This document shows, piece by piece, positions 42,428 to 50,386 of a stretch of DNA of 64,000 nucleotides. This stretch comes from Leifsonia sp. Leaf336. Its GTDB lineage: Bacteria > Actinomycetota > Actinomycetes > Actinomycetales > Microbacteriaceae. The notes under the pieces are model-generated. The model was not told the origin of the DNA. It saw nothing but the letters and a program-made list of their open reading frames with translations, and searched no databases. The position numbers were made by a program, and so were the translations under genes. The stretch spans positions 1-64,000 of the forward strand of contig NZ_LMOZ01000003.1 in assembly GCF_001423695.1 (NCBI RefSeq). Reading direction: 5' to 3'. The number at the start of each line of letters is the position of its first letter. Position 1 is the stretch's first letter.

Positions 42428-42506
42428 TCTCAGCGCATCCCCCTCGTGGTGGCACGCCGTCGTCGCGTGCTCGTCATGGTTGAGAATACTGTAGCGACTT
42501 TCTCCG

Positions 42507-42531
42507 ATTTCGAATCAACCAAATTCGAAAT
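42507..42531. promoter_or_regulatory. Palindromic operator between the two arms of the catabolic island
   Basis: ATTTCGAAT (42507-42515) and ATTCGAAAT (42523-42531) form a perfect 9-bp inverted repeat with a 7-bp spacer in an otherwise GC-rich neighbourhood. It overlaps the start of the plus-strand promoter and lies upstream of the ROK repressor gene, so one repressor could control both directions. Confidence 0.75.
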
Positions 42532-42559
42532 TGCAAGAACATGTATTACTTAGTACGCT
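42531..42559 (+). promoter_or_regulatory. Promoter of the amino-acid ABC/asparaginase operon
   Basis: TTGCAA (42531-42536), a 17-bp spacer and TACGCT (42554-42559) precede the ATPase gene at 42596 by 36 bp. The -35 box abuts the right arm of the palindrome, so repressor binding would block it. Confidence 0.65.
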
Positions 42560-42595
42560 CATCGCATCCCGACCGACGACGATACGAGGAACCCG

Positions 42596-43348
42596 ATGGA
42601 AACACCGCACCCCCGGCCCATGGTGAGCCTGAGCGGCGTCGACAAGCACTTCGGCGACCTGCACGTCCTCCGCTCGATCGACCTGGAGGTCGCCGCCCGC
42701 GAAGTCGTCGTGGTGGTCGGCCCGTCCGGCTCCGGCAAATCGACCCTCTGCCGCTCGATCAACCGGCTCGAGACCATCGACGGCGGCGAGATCCGCGTCG
42801 ACGGCGAACTGCTGCCCCAGGAGGGCGCCGACCTGGCGCGGCTCCGCGCCGAAGTCGGCATGGTCTTCCAGTCGTTCAACCTCTTCGCGCACCGGACGAT
42901 CCTCGACAACGTCGCGCTGGCCCCGATGAAGGTGCGCAAGGTCAAGAAGGCCGAGGCCGAGCGCCAGGCGCTCGAGCTCCTCGACCGCGTCGGCATCGCC
43001 GACAAGGCGGGCAGCCACCCGGCCCAGCTCTCCGGAGGCCAGCAGCAGCGCGCCGCGATCGCCCGTGCCCTCGCGATGCAGCCCAAGGTCATGCTGTTCG
43101 ACGAGCCCACCAGCGCCCTCGACCCCGAGATGGTGGGCGAGGTGCTCGACGTGATGACCTCCCTCGCCAAGGAGGGGATGACCATGATCGTCGTCACCCA
43201 CGAGATGGGCTTCGCCCGCCGCGCCGCCGACCGCGTCGTCTTCATGGACCGCGGCCAGATCGTCGAGCAGGCGACGCCGGCCGAATTCTTCGACTCGCCC
43301 CGCACCGAGCGGGCGCGGTCGTTCCTGGCCTCCGTGCTGTCGCACTGA
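42596..43348 (+). CDS. Polar amino-acid-type ABC importer ATPase
   Basis: This 250-residue ATPase has Walker [19 protein letters not shown], signature [15 protein letters not shown], Walker [16 protein letters not shown] and the switch His ([19 protein letters not shown]). This is the GlnQ/GluA/HisP-type pattern of importers for polar amino acids and opine-like conjugates. It energises the two permeases encoded downstream. It is the first gene of a seven-gene run that ends with the ROK kinase. Confidence 0.95.
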   Translation: METPHPRPMVSLSGVDKHFGDLHVLRSIDLEVAAREVVVVVGPSGSGKSTLCRSINRLETIDGGEIRVDGELLPQEGADLARLRAEVGMVFQSFNLFAHRTILDNVALAPMKVRKVKKAEAERQALELLDRVGIADKAGSHPAQLSGGQQQRAAIARALAMQPKVMLFDEPTSALDPEMVGEVLDVMTSLAKEGMTMIVVTHEMGFARRAADRVVFMDRGQIVEQATPAEFFDSPRTERARSFLASVLSH

Positions 43349-43424
43349 AACATGCGCAGCGCCCGAGGTCGATGCACCGCCGTTCCACAGCACCGAACCC
43401 GTCCGTAATCAGAAAGGAATGCCC

Positions 43425-44378
43425 ATGACCCGCAGCACGACCCGTTCAACCCGGCGCCGGGCCGCCTTCGCCGGCGCCCTGCTCGCGGCCGTGACGCTCG
43501 CCGTCACCGCTTGTTCCTCCGGCACCACGGCCCTCCCCGGCGACGGAGCCGGCTCGACGGCCAAGACCGACACGGTCTTCTCCGGAGCGCCGGTCGCCAA
43601 GGCCGACCTGATCCTCCCCGGCTCGACCATGGAGAAGATCAAGAAGCGCGGCAAGCTCATCGTCGCCGAGGCGCTGGACGCCCCGCTGCTCTCGCAGCAG
43701 GACCCGACCGATCCCAGCAAGGTCACCGGCTTCGACGCCGACCTGGCCAAGCTGCTCGCGATCTACATCCTCGGCAAGCCGAACGTGGAGATCGTCCCGC
43801 CCGCGTCGGAGACCCGCGAGGCCATGCTGCAGAACGGCACGGTCGACGTCGTCTTCAACACCTACACGATCACCGAGCAGCGCGCGACCCAGGTCGACTT
43901 CGCGGGCCCGTACTTCGAGTCCGGCCTCTCGGTCGCCGTCAAGAGCGACAACAAGAGCATCAAGAGCGAGAAGGACCTCGACGGCAAGACCGTGATCGTC
44001 GGCGCCAACACGCCCGCTGTCACCGAGGTGCCGAAGATCGCGCCCAAGGCCACCGTCACCGCGTTCGGCACCGACCCGGCCGCCGTCCAGGCGCTCATCC
44101 AGGGCCGCGGCGACGCCTACGTGCAGGACTACACCCTCCTCGCCAGCGACGCCGCCAGTGAGAAGCAGATCAAGGTGGTCGGCCAGCCGTTCACCAAGGA
44201 GCCGTACGGCATCGGCCTCCCGCACGGCGACAGCGACTTCAAGTCGTTCGTCAACAACTGGCTGAAGACCATCCAGAAGGGCGGCCAGTGGGGCCAGGCG
44301 TGGAAGACCACGCTCGGCACCGTGACCGACTCGGCCATCCCGACCCCGCCGGAGATCGGCTCGGTCCCGGGTTCCTGA
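43425..44378 (+). CDS. Amino-acid-type solute-binding lipoprotein
   Basis: This ~317-residue protein has a basic start, a hydrophobic signal and lipobox VTAC (Cys near residue 30), then a family 3 solute-binding domain (LIVAEALDAPLLSQQDP, TGFDADLAKLLA, VFNTYTITEQRATQVDFAGPYFESGL). It binds the ligand outside the cell for the ABC importer. The start is the ATG at 43425, 6 nt after AGAAAGGA; the ATG at 43419 lies too close to that site. Confidence 0.93.
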   Translation: MTRSTTRSTRRRAAFAGALLAAVTLAVTACSSGTTALPGDGAGSTAKTDTVFSGAPVAKADLILPGSTMEKIKKRGKLIVAEALDAPLLSQQDPTDPSKVTGFDADLAKLLAIYILGKPNVEIVPPASETREAMLQNGTVDVVFNTYTITEQRATQVDFAGPYFESGLSVAVKSDNKSIKSEKDLDGKTVIVGANTPAVTEVPKIAPKATVTAFGTDPAAVQALIQGRGDAYVQDYTLLASDAASEKQIKVVGQPFTKEPYGIGLPHGDSDFKSFVNNWLKTIQKGGQWGQAWKTTLGTVTDSAIPTPPEIGSVPGS

Positions 44379-44504
44379 CCCCGGATCCCTTCCCGAGTTC
44401 CCTGGCGTCCGCGGCGCTGATGCGCGCGACGCGCCAGGGAGCCCCTCGGGCGGGGTCGGCCTCCGACCCCGCCCGGCCCCTCCTTCGTCACGAGTGAGCG
44501 AGCG

Positions 44505-45149
44505 ATGAACCCCCTGATCGACAACCTCGGGCCGCTGCTGCAGGCCCTCGGCACGACCCTGCTCATGGCGGTCGTGGCCGGCGTCGGCTCGATCGTGCTC
44601 GGCGTGCTGGTCACGATCGCGCGCGTGAGCCCGATCCCCGTGCTGCGTGCCGCCGCCTTCCTCTACGTGCAGTTCTTCATCAACGTGCCGCTGCTGGCGC
44701 TGCTGCTGCTCGCCGTGTTCGCGCTCCCGGACGCCGGCCTCCTGCTGCCGCTGACCCCGACCGCGATCATCGTGCTGACGGTCTACGAGGCCGCGTACGT
44801 CGCCGAAGCCGTCCGCTCGGGCGTCAACACCGTGCCGGTCGGCCAAGTGGAGGCCTCCCGCGCCCTCGGCCTCACACTCACGCAATCGCTGCGCTACGTC
44901 GTCGTGCCGCAGGCGCTGCGCGCCGTGGTGCAGCCGATCGGCAACGTGATGATCGCGCTCGCGATGAACACCGCCCTGGCCGCCGCTGTGGGCGTCGTGG
45001 AGCTGACCGCCGAGGTGAACAAGATCAACCTCGTCGCGGCGCAGCCCATCCTGATCTTCTCCAGTGCGGGTGTGCTCTACATGGCGATCGCGCTGGCCAT
45101 CGGCCTGGCCGCCGGCTGGGTGGAGCGGAAGGTGGCGATCGTCCGATGA
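44505..45149 (+). CDS. Amino-acid-type ABC importer permease 1
   Basis: This 214-residue HisM/GlnP-type permease has about five helices (LGPLLQALGTTLLMAVVAGVGSIVLG...). The EAA loop near residue 120 reads EASRALGLTLTQSLRYVVVPQALRAVVQPIGN, which docks the ATPase. It is coupled to the second permease by a 4-bp overlap (45146-45149). A 126-bp gap separates it from the binding protein; no gene is seen in the gap. Confidence 0.93.
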   Translation: MNPLIDNLGPLLQALGTTLLMAVVAGVGSIVLGVLVTIARVSPIPVLRAAAFLYVQFFINVPLLALLLLAVFALPDAGLLLPLTPTAIIVLTVYEAAYVAEAVRSGVNTVPVGQVEASRALGLTLTQSLRYVVVPQALRAVVQPIGNVMIALAMNTALAAAVGVVELTAEVNKINLVAAQPILIFSSAGVLYMAIALAIGLAAGWVERKVAIVR

Positions 45150-46075
45150 CCGCACAACTCATCCCCGACCGGCCGACCCCCGCGCGACCGCGTCCGCGGC
45201 GGCGCAGCCGGGCATATGCCGCGTCGTTCATGTACGACGTCCCCGGACCTCGCGGCCGGCGCAACATCCTGGTCGGCTCGATCGTCAGCTGCCTGCTGTT
45301 CGCCGCGATCATCGGCTACGGGCTCTGGCAGTTCGCCTCGCACGGGCAGCTCGACCCGTCCCGCTGGGCGCCGTTCACCGAGTGGCCGATCTGGCAGTAC
45401 CTGCTCGTGGGCCTGCTCGGCACGCTGGAGGCCGCCGCGATCGTCGCGGTGCTCGGCGGCCTGCTCGGCGTGCTCCTCGCGCTGGGCCGGATCAGCCGGC
45501 TGCGTGCGGTGCGCTGGGTGTGCGGCTTCTACATCGAGATCGCCCGCACCGTGCCCGTGCTGCTCGTGATCTACCTCATGCTGTTCGGCCTCCCCCAGCT
45601 CGGGATCAACCTGCCCGTCCTCTGGAAGCTCGTGGTGCCGCTGACGATCGCCAACTCGGCGGTGTTCGCCGAGATCATCCGCGCGGGTATCCTCAGCCTC
45701 CCTCGCGGCCAGCGCGAAGCCGCGCTCAGCCTCGGGATGCGGCCGGGCCAGGCCATGCGCTTCGTCGTCCTGCCGCAGGCCGCCCGCAATGTGGCGCCGT
45801 CGCTCGTCACCCAGTTCGTGAGCCTGCTGAAGGACACCTCGCTCGGCTACATCGTCGCGTTCACCGAGCTGCTCTACCGCGGGCAGGTGCTCGCGTCGTA
45901 TCTGCACCTCCTCATCCCCACCTACGTCGCCGTGACGGTGATCTACCTCGTCGTCAACGGCAGCCTGTCCGCCTTCGCCTCCCGCCTGCAGCGCGGGCCG
46001 CGGAGACGGCCCTCCGCGCAGCCGGTGCTCCCGGCACTCCCCGCCGCCACGCACCAGGAAGAGACCCATGCCTGA
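45146..46075 (+). CDS. Amino-acid-type ABC importer permease 2
   Basis: This 309-residue permease is larger than its partner because of an ~70-residue N-terminal extension (Arg-rich, with one helix). The core has EAALSLGMRPGQAMRFVVLPQAARNVAPSLVTQF as EAA loop. It completes the heteromeric importer. The stop overlaps the start of the asparaginase gene by 8 bp, so the enzyme gene is translationally coupled to the transporter. Confidence 0.93.
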   Translation: MTAQLIPDRPTPARPRPRRRSRAYAASFMYDVPGPRGRRNILVGSIVSCLLFAAIIGYGLWQFASHGQLDPSRWAPFTEWPIWQYLLVGLLGTLEAAAIVAVLGGLLGVLLALGRISRLRAVRWVCGFYIEIARTVPVLLVIYLMLFGLPQLGINLPVLWKLVVPLTIANSAVFAEIIRAGILSLPRGQREAALSLGMRPGQAMRFVVLPQAARNVAPSLVTQFVSLLKDTSLGYIVAFTELLYRGQVLASYLHLLIPTYVAVTVIYLVVNGSLSAFASRLQRGPRRRPSAQPVLPALPAATHQEETHA

Positions 46076-47066
46076 CAGCACCACCGCCACCGTCCCCGGC
46101 CTCGCGGAGCTCGCGGCCGTCCGCCGCTCCGGGCTGATCGAGAGCCGCCACTTCGGCAACCTGGTCGCGCTCGGCCCGGACGGCACGACCCTGCTCGCGC
46201 TGGGCGACCCGGATGCGGTGGTGCTGCCGCGCAGCACGGTCAAGCCGCTGCAGGCGCTGGCGTGCCTGACGGCGGGCGCCCCGTTGGCGGGCCCCGAGCT
46301 CGCGATCGCCGCGGGCAGCCACACCGGGGAGGACGAGCACGTGCGCGTCGTGCGCGGCATCCTCGCGGCGGCGGGCGTCGACGAGTCGGCCCTCGGCTGC
46401 CCCGTCGACCGGCCGGAGGACGAGGGCACCTTCGAACGGCTGGTCCGCGAGGGTCAGCCGCGCACCCGGATCCGGATGAACTGCTCCGGTAAGCACGCCG
46501 CGATGCTGCTCGCCGCCGCGGCGAACGGCTGGCCGACCGACGGCTACCTCGACCCGACCCACCCGGTGCAGGTGCACGTGCGCGAGACGATGGCAGCGGT
46601 CACGGGCGTGCCCGTGGGGCACGACGCCGTCGACGGGTGCGGCGCTCCCCTGTTCGGGACGACGGTTCGCGGCGTGGCACGCGCGTTCGGCCGGCTCGTG
46701 CTCGCCGCGGAGGGCACGCCCGAACGCGCCGTCGCGGACGCCATGCGCGCGCACCCCTTCTACGTCGGCGGCACCGGGCACCAGAACTCCACGCTGATGG
46801 AGGCCGTGCCCGGCGCGCTCGCGAAGGGCGGCGCGGAGGGCGTCATCGGCGTCGCGGCCGCGGACGGCACGGCCGTCGCGATGAAGGTCGTCGACGGCAG
46901 CCCTCGCGCGACCACCCTCATCGCCCTGCGCGTGCTGGAGGCGCTCGGCACCGACATCTCCGGCGCCTCCACCCTGGTCGACCTCCCGGTGCTCGGCGGC
47001 GGCGTGCCCGTCGGCCGCATCGAGCTCGGCGGCGACCTGGCCGCGGCGCTGGAGCGCGTCGCGTGA
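46068..47066 (+). CDS. Asparaginase-II-family amidase
   Basis: This 332-residue protein is of the Rhizobium-type (L-asparaginase II, 'thermolabile') family. It shows AAVRRSGLIESRHFGNLVAL, LPRSTVKPLQALACL, SHTGEDEHVRVV, RMNCSGKHAAML and GCGAPLFGTTV. It hydrolyses asparagine or an asparagine conjugate to the aspartyl form plus ammonia. There is no signal peptide, so it acts after uptake. The coupling to the transporter genes (8-bp overlap upstream) and to cutC (4-bp overlap downstream) puts it in one pathway with them. Confidence 0.92.
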   Translation: MPDSTTATVPGLAELAAVRRSGLIESRHFGNLVALGPDGTTLLALGDPDAVVLPRSTVKPLQALACLTAGAPLAGPELAIAAGSHTGEDEHVRVVRGILAAAGVDESALGCPVDRPEDEGTFERLVREGQPRTRIRMNCSGKHAAMLLAAAANGWPTDGYLDPTHPVQVHVRETMAAVTGVPVGHDAVDGCGAPLFGTTVRGVARAFGRLVLAAEGTPERAVADAMRAHPFYVGGTGHQNSTLMEAVPGALAKGGAEGVIGVAAADGTAVAMKVVDGSPRATTLIALRVLEALGTDISGASTLVDLPVLGGGVPVGRIELGGDLAAALERVA

Positions 47067-47812
47067 CGGGTCGCGTGACGGTCGAGATCTGCCTCGACGA
47101 CCTGGCCGGGGTGCGAACGGCCGAGGAGGCCGGAGCAGACCGCATCGAGCTGTGCTCCGCGCTCGGCGACGGAGGCCTGACCCCCTCCATCGGAACGGTC
47201 GCCGCAGCGCTCGGCACCGCCCGCACGATGGGCGTGAACGTGCTCGTGCGCCAGCGGCCGGGCGACTTCGTGTTCGACGCGGACGAGCTCGCCGCCATGG
47301 TGACCGACATCCTCGCGGTGCGAGCGCTGCCCAACCCGCACGGCGTACCCCTCGCGTTCGTGGTCGGCGCCCTGTCGCCCGACGGGACGGTCGACGCGAC
47401 TGCGAGCCGGGCGCTCGTCGACGCCTGCGGCGACGCTCCCGTGACCTTCCACAAGGCGTTCGACCAGACGCCCGACCGCTCTGCCGCGCTCGAGACGCTC
47501 GTGTCGCTGGGGGTCGCCCGCGTGCTGACCTCCGGAGGCGCGGCGACCGCGGTCGACGGAGCGGCCGCGCTGGCGTCCCTGGTCGCCCAGGCCGGCGATC
47601 GGATCGTGGTGCTGGCCGGAGGTGGCGTGCGACCCGCGAACGTCGCGTCGCTCGTGCGCGGGACCGGTGTGCGCGAAGTGCACCTGCGCGCGGCGGTGAG
47701 CACACCGAGTGCCGCCGCCGTCGGCAGCATCTACGACTCAGGGTCGCGGGACACGACCTCCGGTGCTGTCGTGGCCCAGGTGGTCGCGGCGGTTCGGGAG
47801 GTCGCCGCATGA
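47063..47812 (+). CDS. cutC: CutC-family TIM-barrel protein
   Basis: This 249-residue TIM barrel shows VEICLDDLAGVRTAEEAGADRIELCSALGDGGLTPSIG, NVLVRQRPGDFVFDADEL and VTFHKAFDQTPD. It starts at GTG 47063, overlapping the asparaginase stop by 4 bp. The family name comes from a proposed copper role in E. coli. The operon context here (importer, asparaginase, ROK kinase) has nothing to do with copper, so an enzymatic sugar-related role is more likely. It ends in a 4-bp overlap with the ROK kinase. Confidence 0.92.
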   Translation: MTGRVTVEICLDDLAGVRTAEEAGADRIELCSALGDGGLTPSIGTVAAALGTARTMGVNVLVRQRPGDFVFDADELAAMVTDILAVRALPNPHGVPLAFVVGALSPDGTVDATASRALVDACGDAPVTFHKAFDQTPDRSAALETLVSLGVARVLTSGGAATAVDGAAALASLVAQAGDRIVVLAGGGVRPANVASLVRGTGVREVHLRAAVSTPSAAAVGSIYDSGSRDTTSGAVVAQVVAAVREVAA

Positions 47813-48765
47813 GCACCGGGTCAGATCTCGCGGATTCGCTCGTGGCCGGCGCCACGATCGACGTCGCTGGTGCACCGGTGGTGCTGGCCGTCGACCTCGG
47901 CGGCACCGCCATGAAGGGCGCGGTCGTCGCGGAAGGCGGCGGCGTCGTCGCCGAGCTGACCCGGCCCACACCCTCCACGGACATCCTCGGCGCCCTCGTG
48001 ACGCTGTTCCGCGACCTCCGCGAGACCGCGCGTATCGCCGACGGCGATGTCGTCGGCGCCGGAGTCGCGTCGCCGGGGATGCTCGACGAGCACCGCGGCA
48101 TCGTGCACTACGCCTCCAACCTCGACTGGCGCGACGTGCCGCTGCTGGACATCCTGCAGCGCGAGCTGCGCCTCCCGGTCGCGGTCGGCCACGACGTGCG
48201 CGCCGCCGGCCTGGCCGAGCGCACTTTCGGCGCGGCCCACGGCTCGGACGACTTCGTGCTCGTGCCGATCGGAACCGGTGTCGCCGCGGCCCTCGTGACG
48301 GCGGGCGGCACCATCACCGGGGCGACCGGCGCCGCCGGCGAGTTCGGCCACATCCCCGTCGTGCCCGGCGGCGAGCCGTGCACGTGCGGTCAGCGCGGCT
48401 GCCTCGAGGTGTACATGTCGGGAGCCGGCGTCGCGCGCCGCTACCGGGAGGCCGGAGGCGAGCCGCTGAGCACGCGCCGGATCGTCGCGCGACTGGGTCA
48501 GGATCCTCTCGCCGACCGCATCTGGGGCGAAGCAGTGAAGGTGCTGGCGCAGGGCCTGACCATCCTCACGCTCCTCCTCGACCCGCGGGTGATCGTGCTC
48601 GGCGGCGGTGTCTCGCACGCCGGCGACGTGCTCTTCGAGCCGCTCGAGCTCGCGGTGTCGGCCGGGCTCGCCTGGCGGGACCGCCCGGCGATCGTGCGCA
48701 GCGGGCTCGGCGGCGACGCGGGCCGTGCCGGCGCCGGCCTCCTCGCTTTCGGAGCCGCGCGCTAG
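47809..48765 (+). CDS. ROK-family sugar kinase
   Basis: This 318-residue kinase has the phosphate-binding motif VLAVDLGGTAMKGAVV near residue 27, the catalytic Asp in GHDVRAAGLAE, and the ROK zinc motif CTCGQRGCLEVY. There is no DNA-binding domain, so it is an enzyme, unlike the ROK repressor of this island. It phosphorylates a hexose or amino sugar. Last gene of the overlapping chain, starting at ATG 47809. Confidence 0.93.
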   Translation: MSTGSDLADSLVAGATIDVAGAPVVLAVDLGGTAMKGAVVAEGGGVVAELTRPTPSTDILGALVTLFRDLRETARIADGDVVGAGVASPGMLDEHRGIVHYASNLDWRDVPLLDILQRELRLPVAVGHDVRAAGLAERTFGAAHGSDDFVLVPIGTGVAAALVTAGGTITGATGAAGEFGHIPVVPGGEPCTCGQRGCLEVYMSGAGVARRYREAGGEPLSTRRIVARLGQDPLADRIWGEAVKVLAQGLTILTLLLDPRVIVLGGGVSHAGDVLFEPLELAVSAGLAWRDRPAIVRSGLGGDAGRAGAGLLAFGAAR

Positions 48766-48832
48766 GGCCCTGCCGCGAATCGCGCGGCCCCTGCTCGGGC
48801 AGTGTCACCGCGTGGGGGTGCAGGATGGCAGG

Positions 48833-50332
48833 GTGACGCACCTCCGCACAGGCCTTGCAGCGCTCGTCACCACGGCCGCCGCGGCCGGCGCGTGCGCCAC
48901 CGTCTGGCTGATCTCGTCGCTGTTCGGCGCGGGAGGGGCCTCCGCCGTGCTGGCCACGGTCGTCGCTCTGAGCCTGGGTCGCCGCGAGTTCGCCGGTCGA
49001 GCCGAGTTCGCCCGGTCGGCGCTGCTGCTGCCCGTCATCGGCGTCGCGGCGGCCGGGGTCGGCTGGCTCCTCACGGCGGAGCCTGTGGTCGGCGCGGTCG
49101 TGTTCGTCGCGGGGATGAGCGTGCCGGTGTGGATGCGACGGTTCGGGCCGCGCGCAGCCCGGCTCGGCGCGCTGATCGCGCTGCCGCTCACGGCGATGCT
49201 CGTCGTCCCGGTGGCTCCGGCTGCGGAGGTGCCGATCTGGGCCTCCACGTTGCTCGCGCTGATCAGCGGTGTCGTGGCCGTCCTCTGGGTCGCGCTCGCG
49301 CGCGAGGTGCTCGTGCTGGTGGGGGCATCCCCGCTGCGTCGGCGCGGGGCCGCTGCGGTCCGGCCTGCACCCGAACCCGCTGCTGCCCCTCGTGCGCCGT
49401 CGAAGCCGCCCGCCCCGCGGCAGGGACGCAGACGCCTCCCGGCGAGCACGCGCATGGCGCTCCAACTGGCCATCGCGCTCTCGGTCGCGTTCGTCGTCGG
49501 CTGGCTGGTGTTCCCCGCGCACGCGATCTGGGTGGTGCTCACCGCGTACATCGTGAACGCCGGCAATCGCGGCCGCGGCGACGTCCTCCACAAGAGCGTG
49601 CTGCGCGTCGTCGGAGCGCTCGGCGGGTCGGTCGCCGCCGTCGGAATGGCCCTCGCCGTGCCGACCGCCGGCGGGTTCGCGGCTGTCGTCGTCATCTTCG
49701 TGGCGCTCTTCGTCGGCACCTGGCTGCGGACGTACAGCTACGCCTACTGGGCGCTCACCGTCACCCTCGTCATCACCCTCGTGCAGGAGCTGCTCGGGGT
49801 CTCTCCGCTGCTCGGTCCGGGAGGCCTCGCCGGGGAGGCCGGCATGCTCGGCGAGCGGATGGCGGCCATCGTCGTCGGCGCCGTGATCGGAGTCGCGTCG
49901 GCGTGGTTCATCCTCCCGGTGCGCTCGACGGATGTTCTGCGACGACGGCTGTCGGAGCTGCTCATCGCACTCACGACCGCCCTCGCACCGGACGCGGAGG
50001 ACACCGACGACCGGCCGGCCCGGATCGCTGCCTTCCACTCGGCGCTGGCGCGCGTGGAGGAGCTGGCGCCGGCTCATCGAGCACGCCGTCTGCTGGGTGG
50101 TCGCCGCACCGTGCAGCCGATCGACTGCATCGACGCCGCCGCCGCGCTCGGCCCCGCCCTCGACGGCCGGTTCGGGGACGCCCGGTTCGAAGGGAGACGG
50201 AGGGCGGATCCCGACGCGCGATCGCGACTCCGCGAGGCCATCGGGCAGGCACGCCGAAGTCTCGGCGCCCCGGCCGATCTGGAGCGCATCCACTCGTCGC
50301 TGCTCGCGGTCGCCGGCGCCCTCGAAGCGTGA
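48833..50332 (+). CDS. FUSC-family membrane protein (aromatic-acid-exporter-like)
   Basis: This 499-residue protein has two blocks of membrane helices. The N-terminal one is at ~5-160; the second (from MALQLAIALSVAFVVGWLVFPAHAIWVVLTAYIVNAGNRGRG) is the FUSC-like signature. A cytoplasmic helical tail of ~130 residues follows. The family exports hydrophobic acids or maintains the envelope. The GTG at 48833 has AGGA 7 nt upstream; an alternative GTG lies at 48812. No partner gene is near. Confidence 0.83.
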   Translation: MTHLRTGLAALVTTAAAAGACATVWLISSLFGAGGASAVLATVVALSLGRREFAGRAEFARSALLLPVIGVAAAGVGWLLTAEPVVGAVVFVAGMSVPVWMRRFGPRAARLGALIALPLTAMLVVPVAPAAEVPIWASTLLALISGVVAVLWVALAREVLVLVGASPLRRRGAAAVRPAPEPAAAPRAPSKPPAPRQGRRRLPASTRMALQLAIALSVAFVVGWLVFPAHAIWVVLTAYIVNAGNRGRGDVLHKSVLRVVGALGGSVAAVGMALAVPTAGGFAAVVVIFVALFVGTWLRTYSYAYWALTVTLVITLVQELLGVSPLLGPGGLAGEAGMLGERMAAIVVGAVIGVASAWFILPVRSTDVLRRRLSELLIALTTALAPDAEDTDDRPARIAAFHSALARVEELAPAHRARRLLGGRRTVQPIDCIDAAAALGPALDGRFGDARFEGRRRADPDARSRLREAIGQARRSLGAPADLERIHSSLLAVAGALEA

Positions 50333-50386
50333 ACCACGACTCCGCAGGCGGGGCACCACGTCGGCGCGGTTCGATAGCCTGAAGGC

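Noticed and set aside
47063-47812. Copper homeostasis operon based on the CutC name
   Set aside because: No metal-binding or copper-transport gene lies nearby; the overlapping neighbours are transport and catabolic genes.
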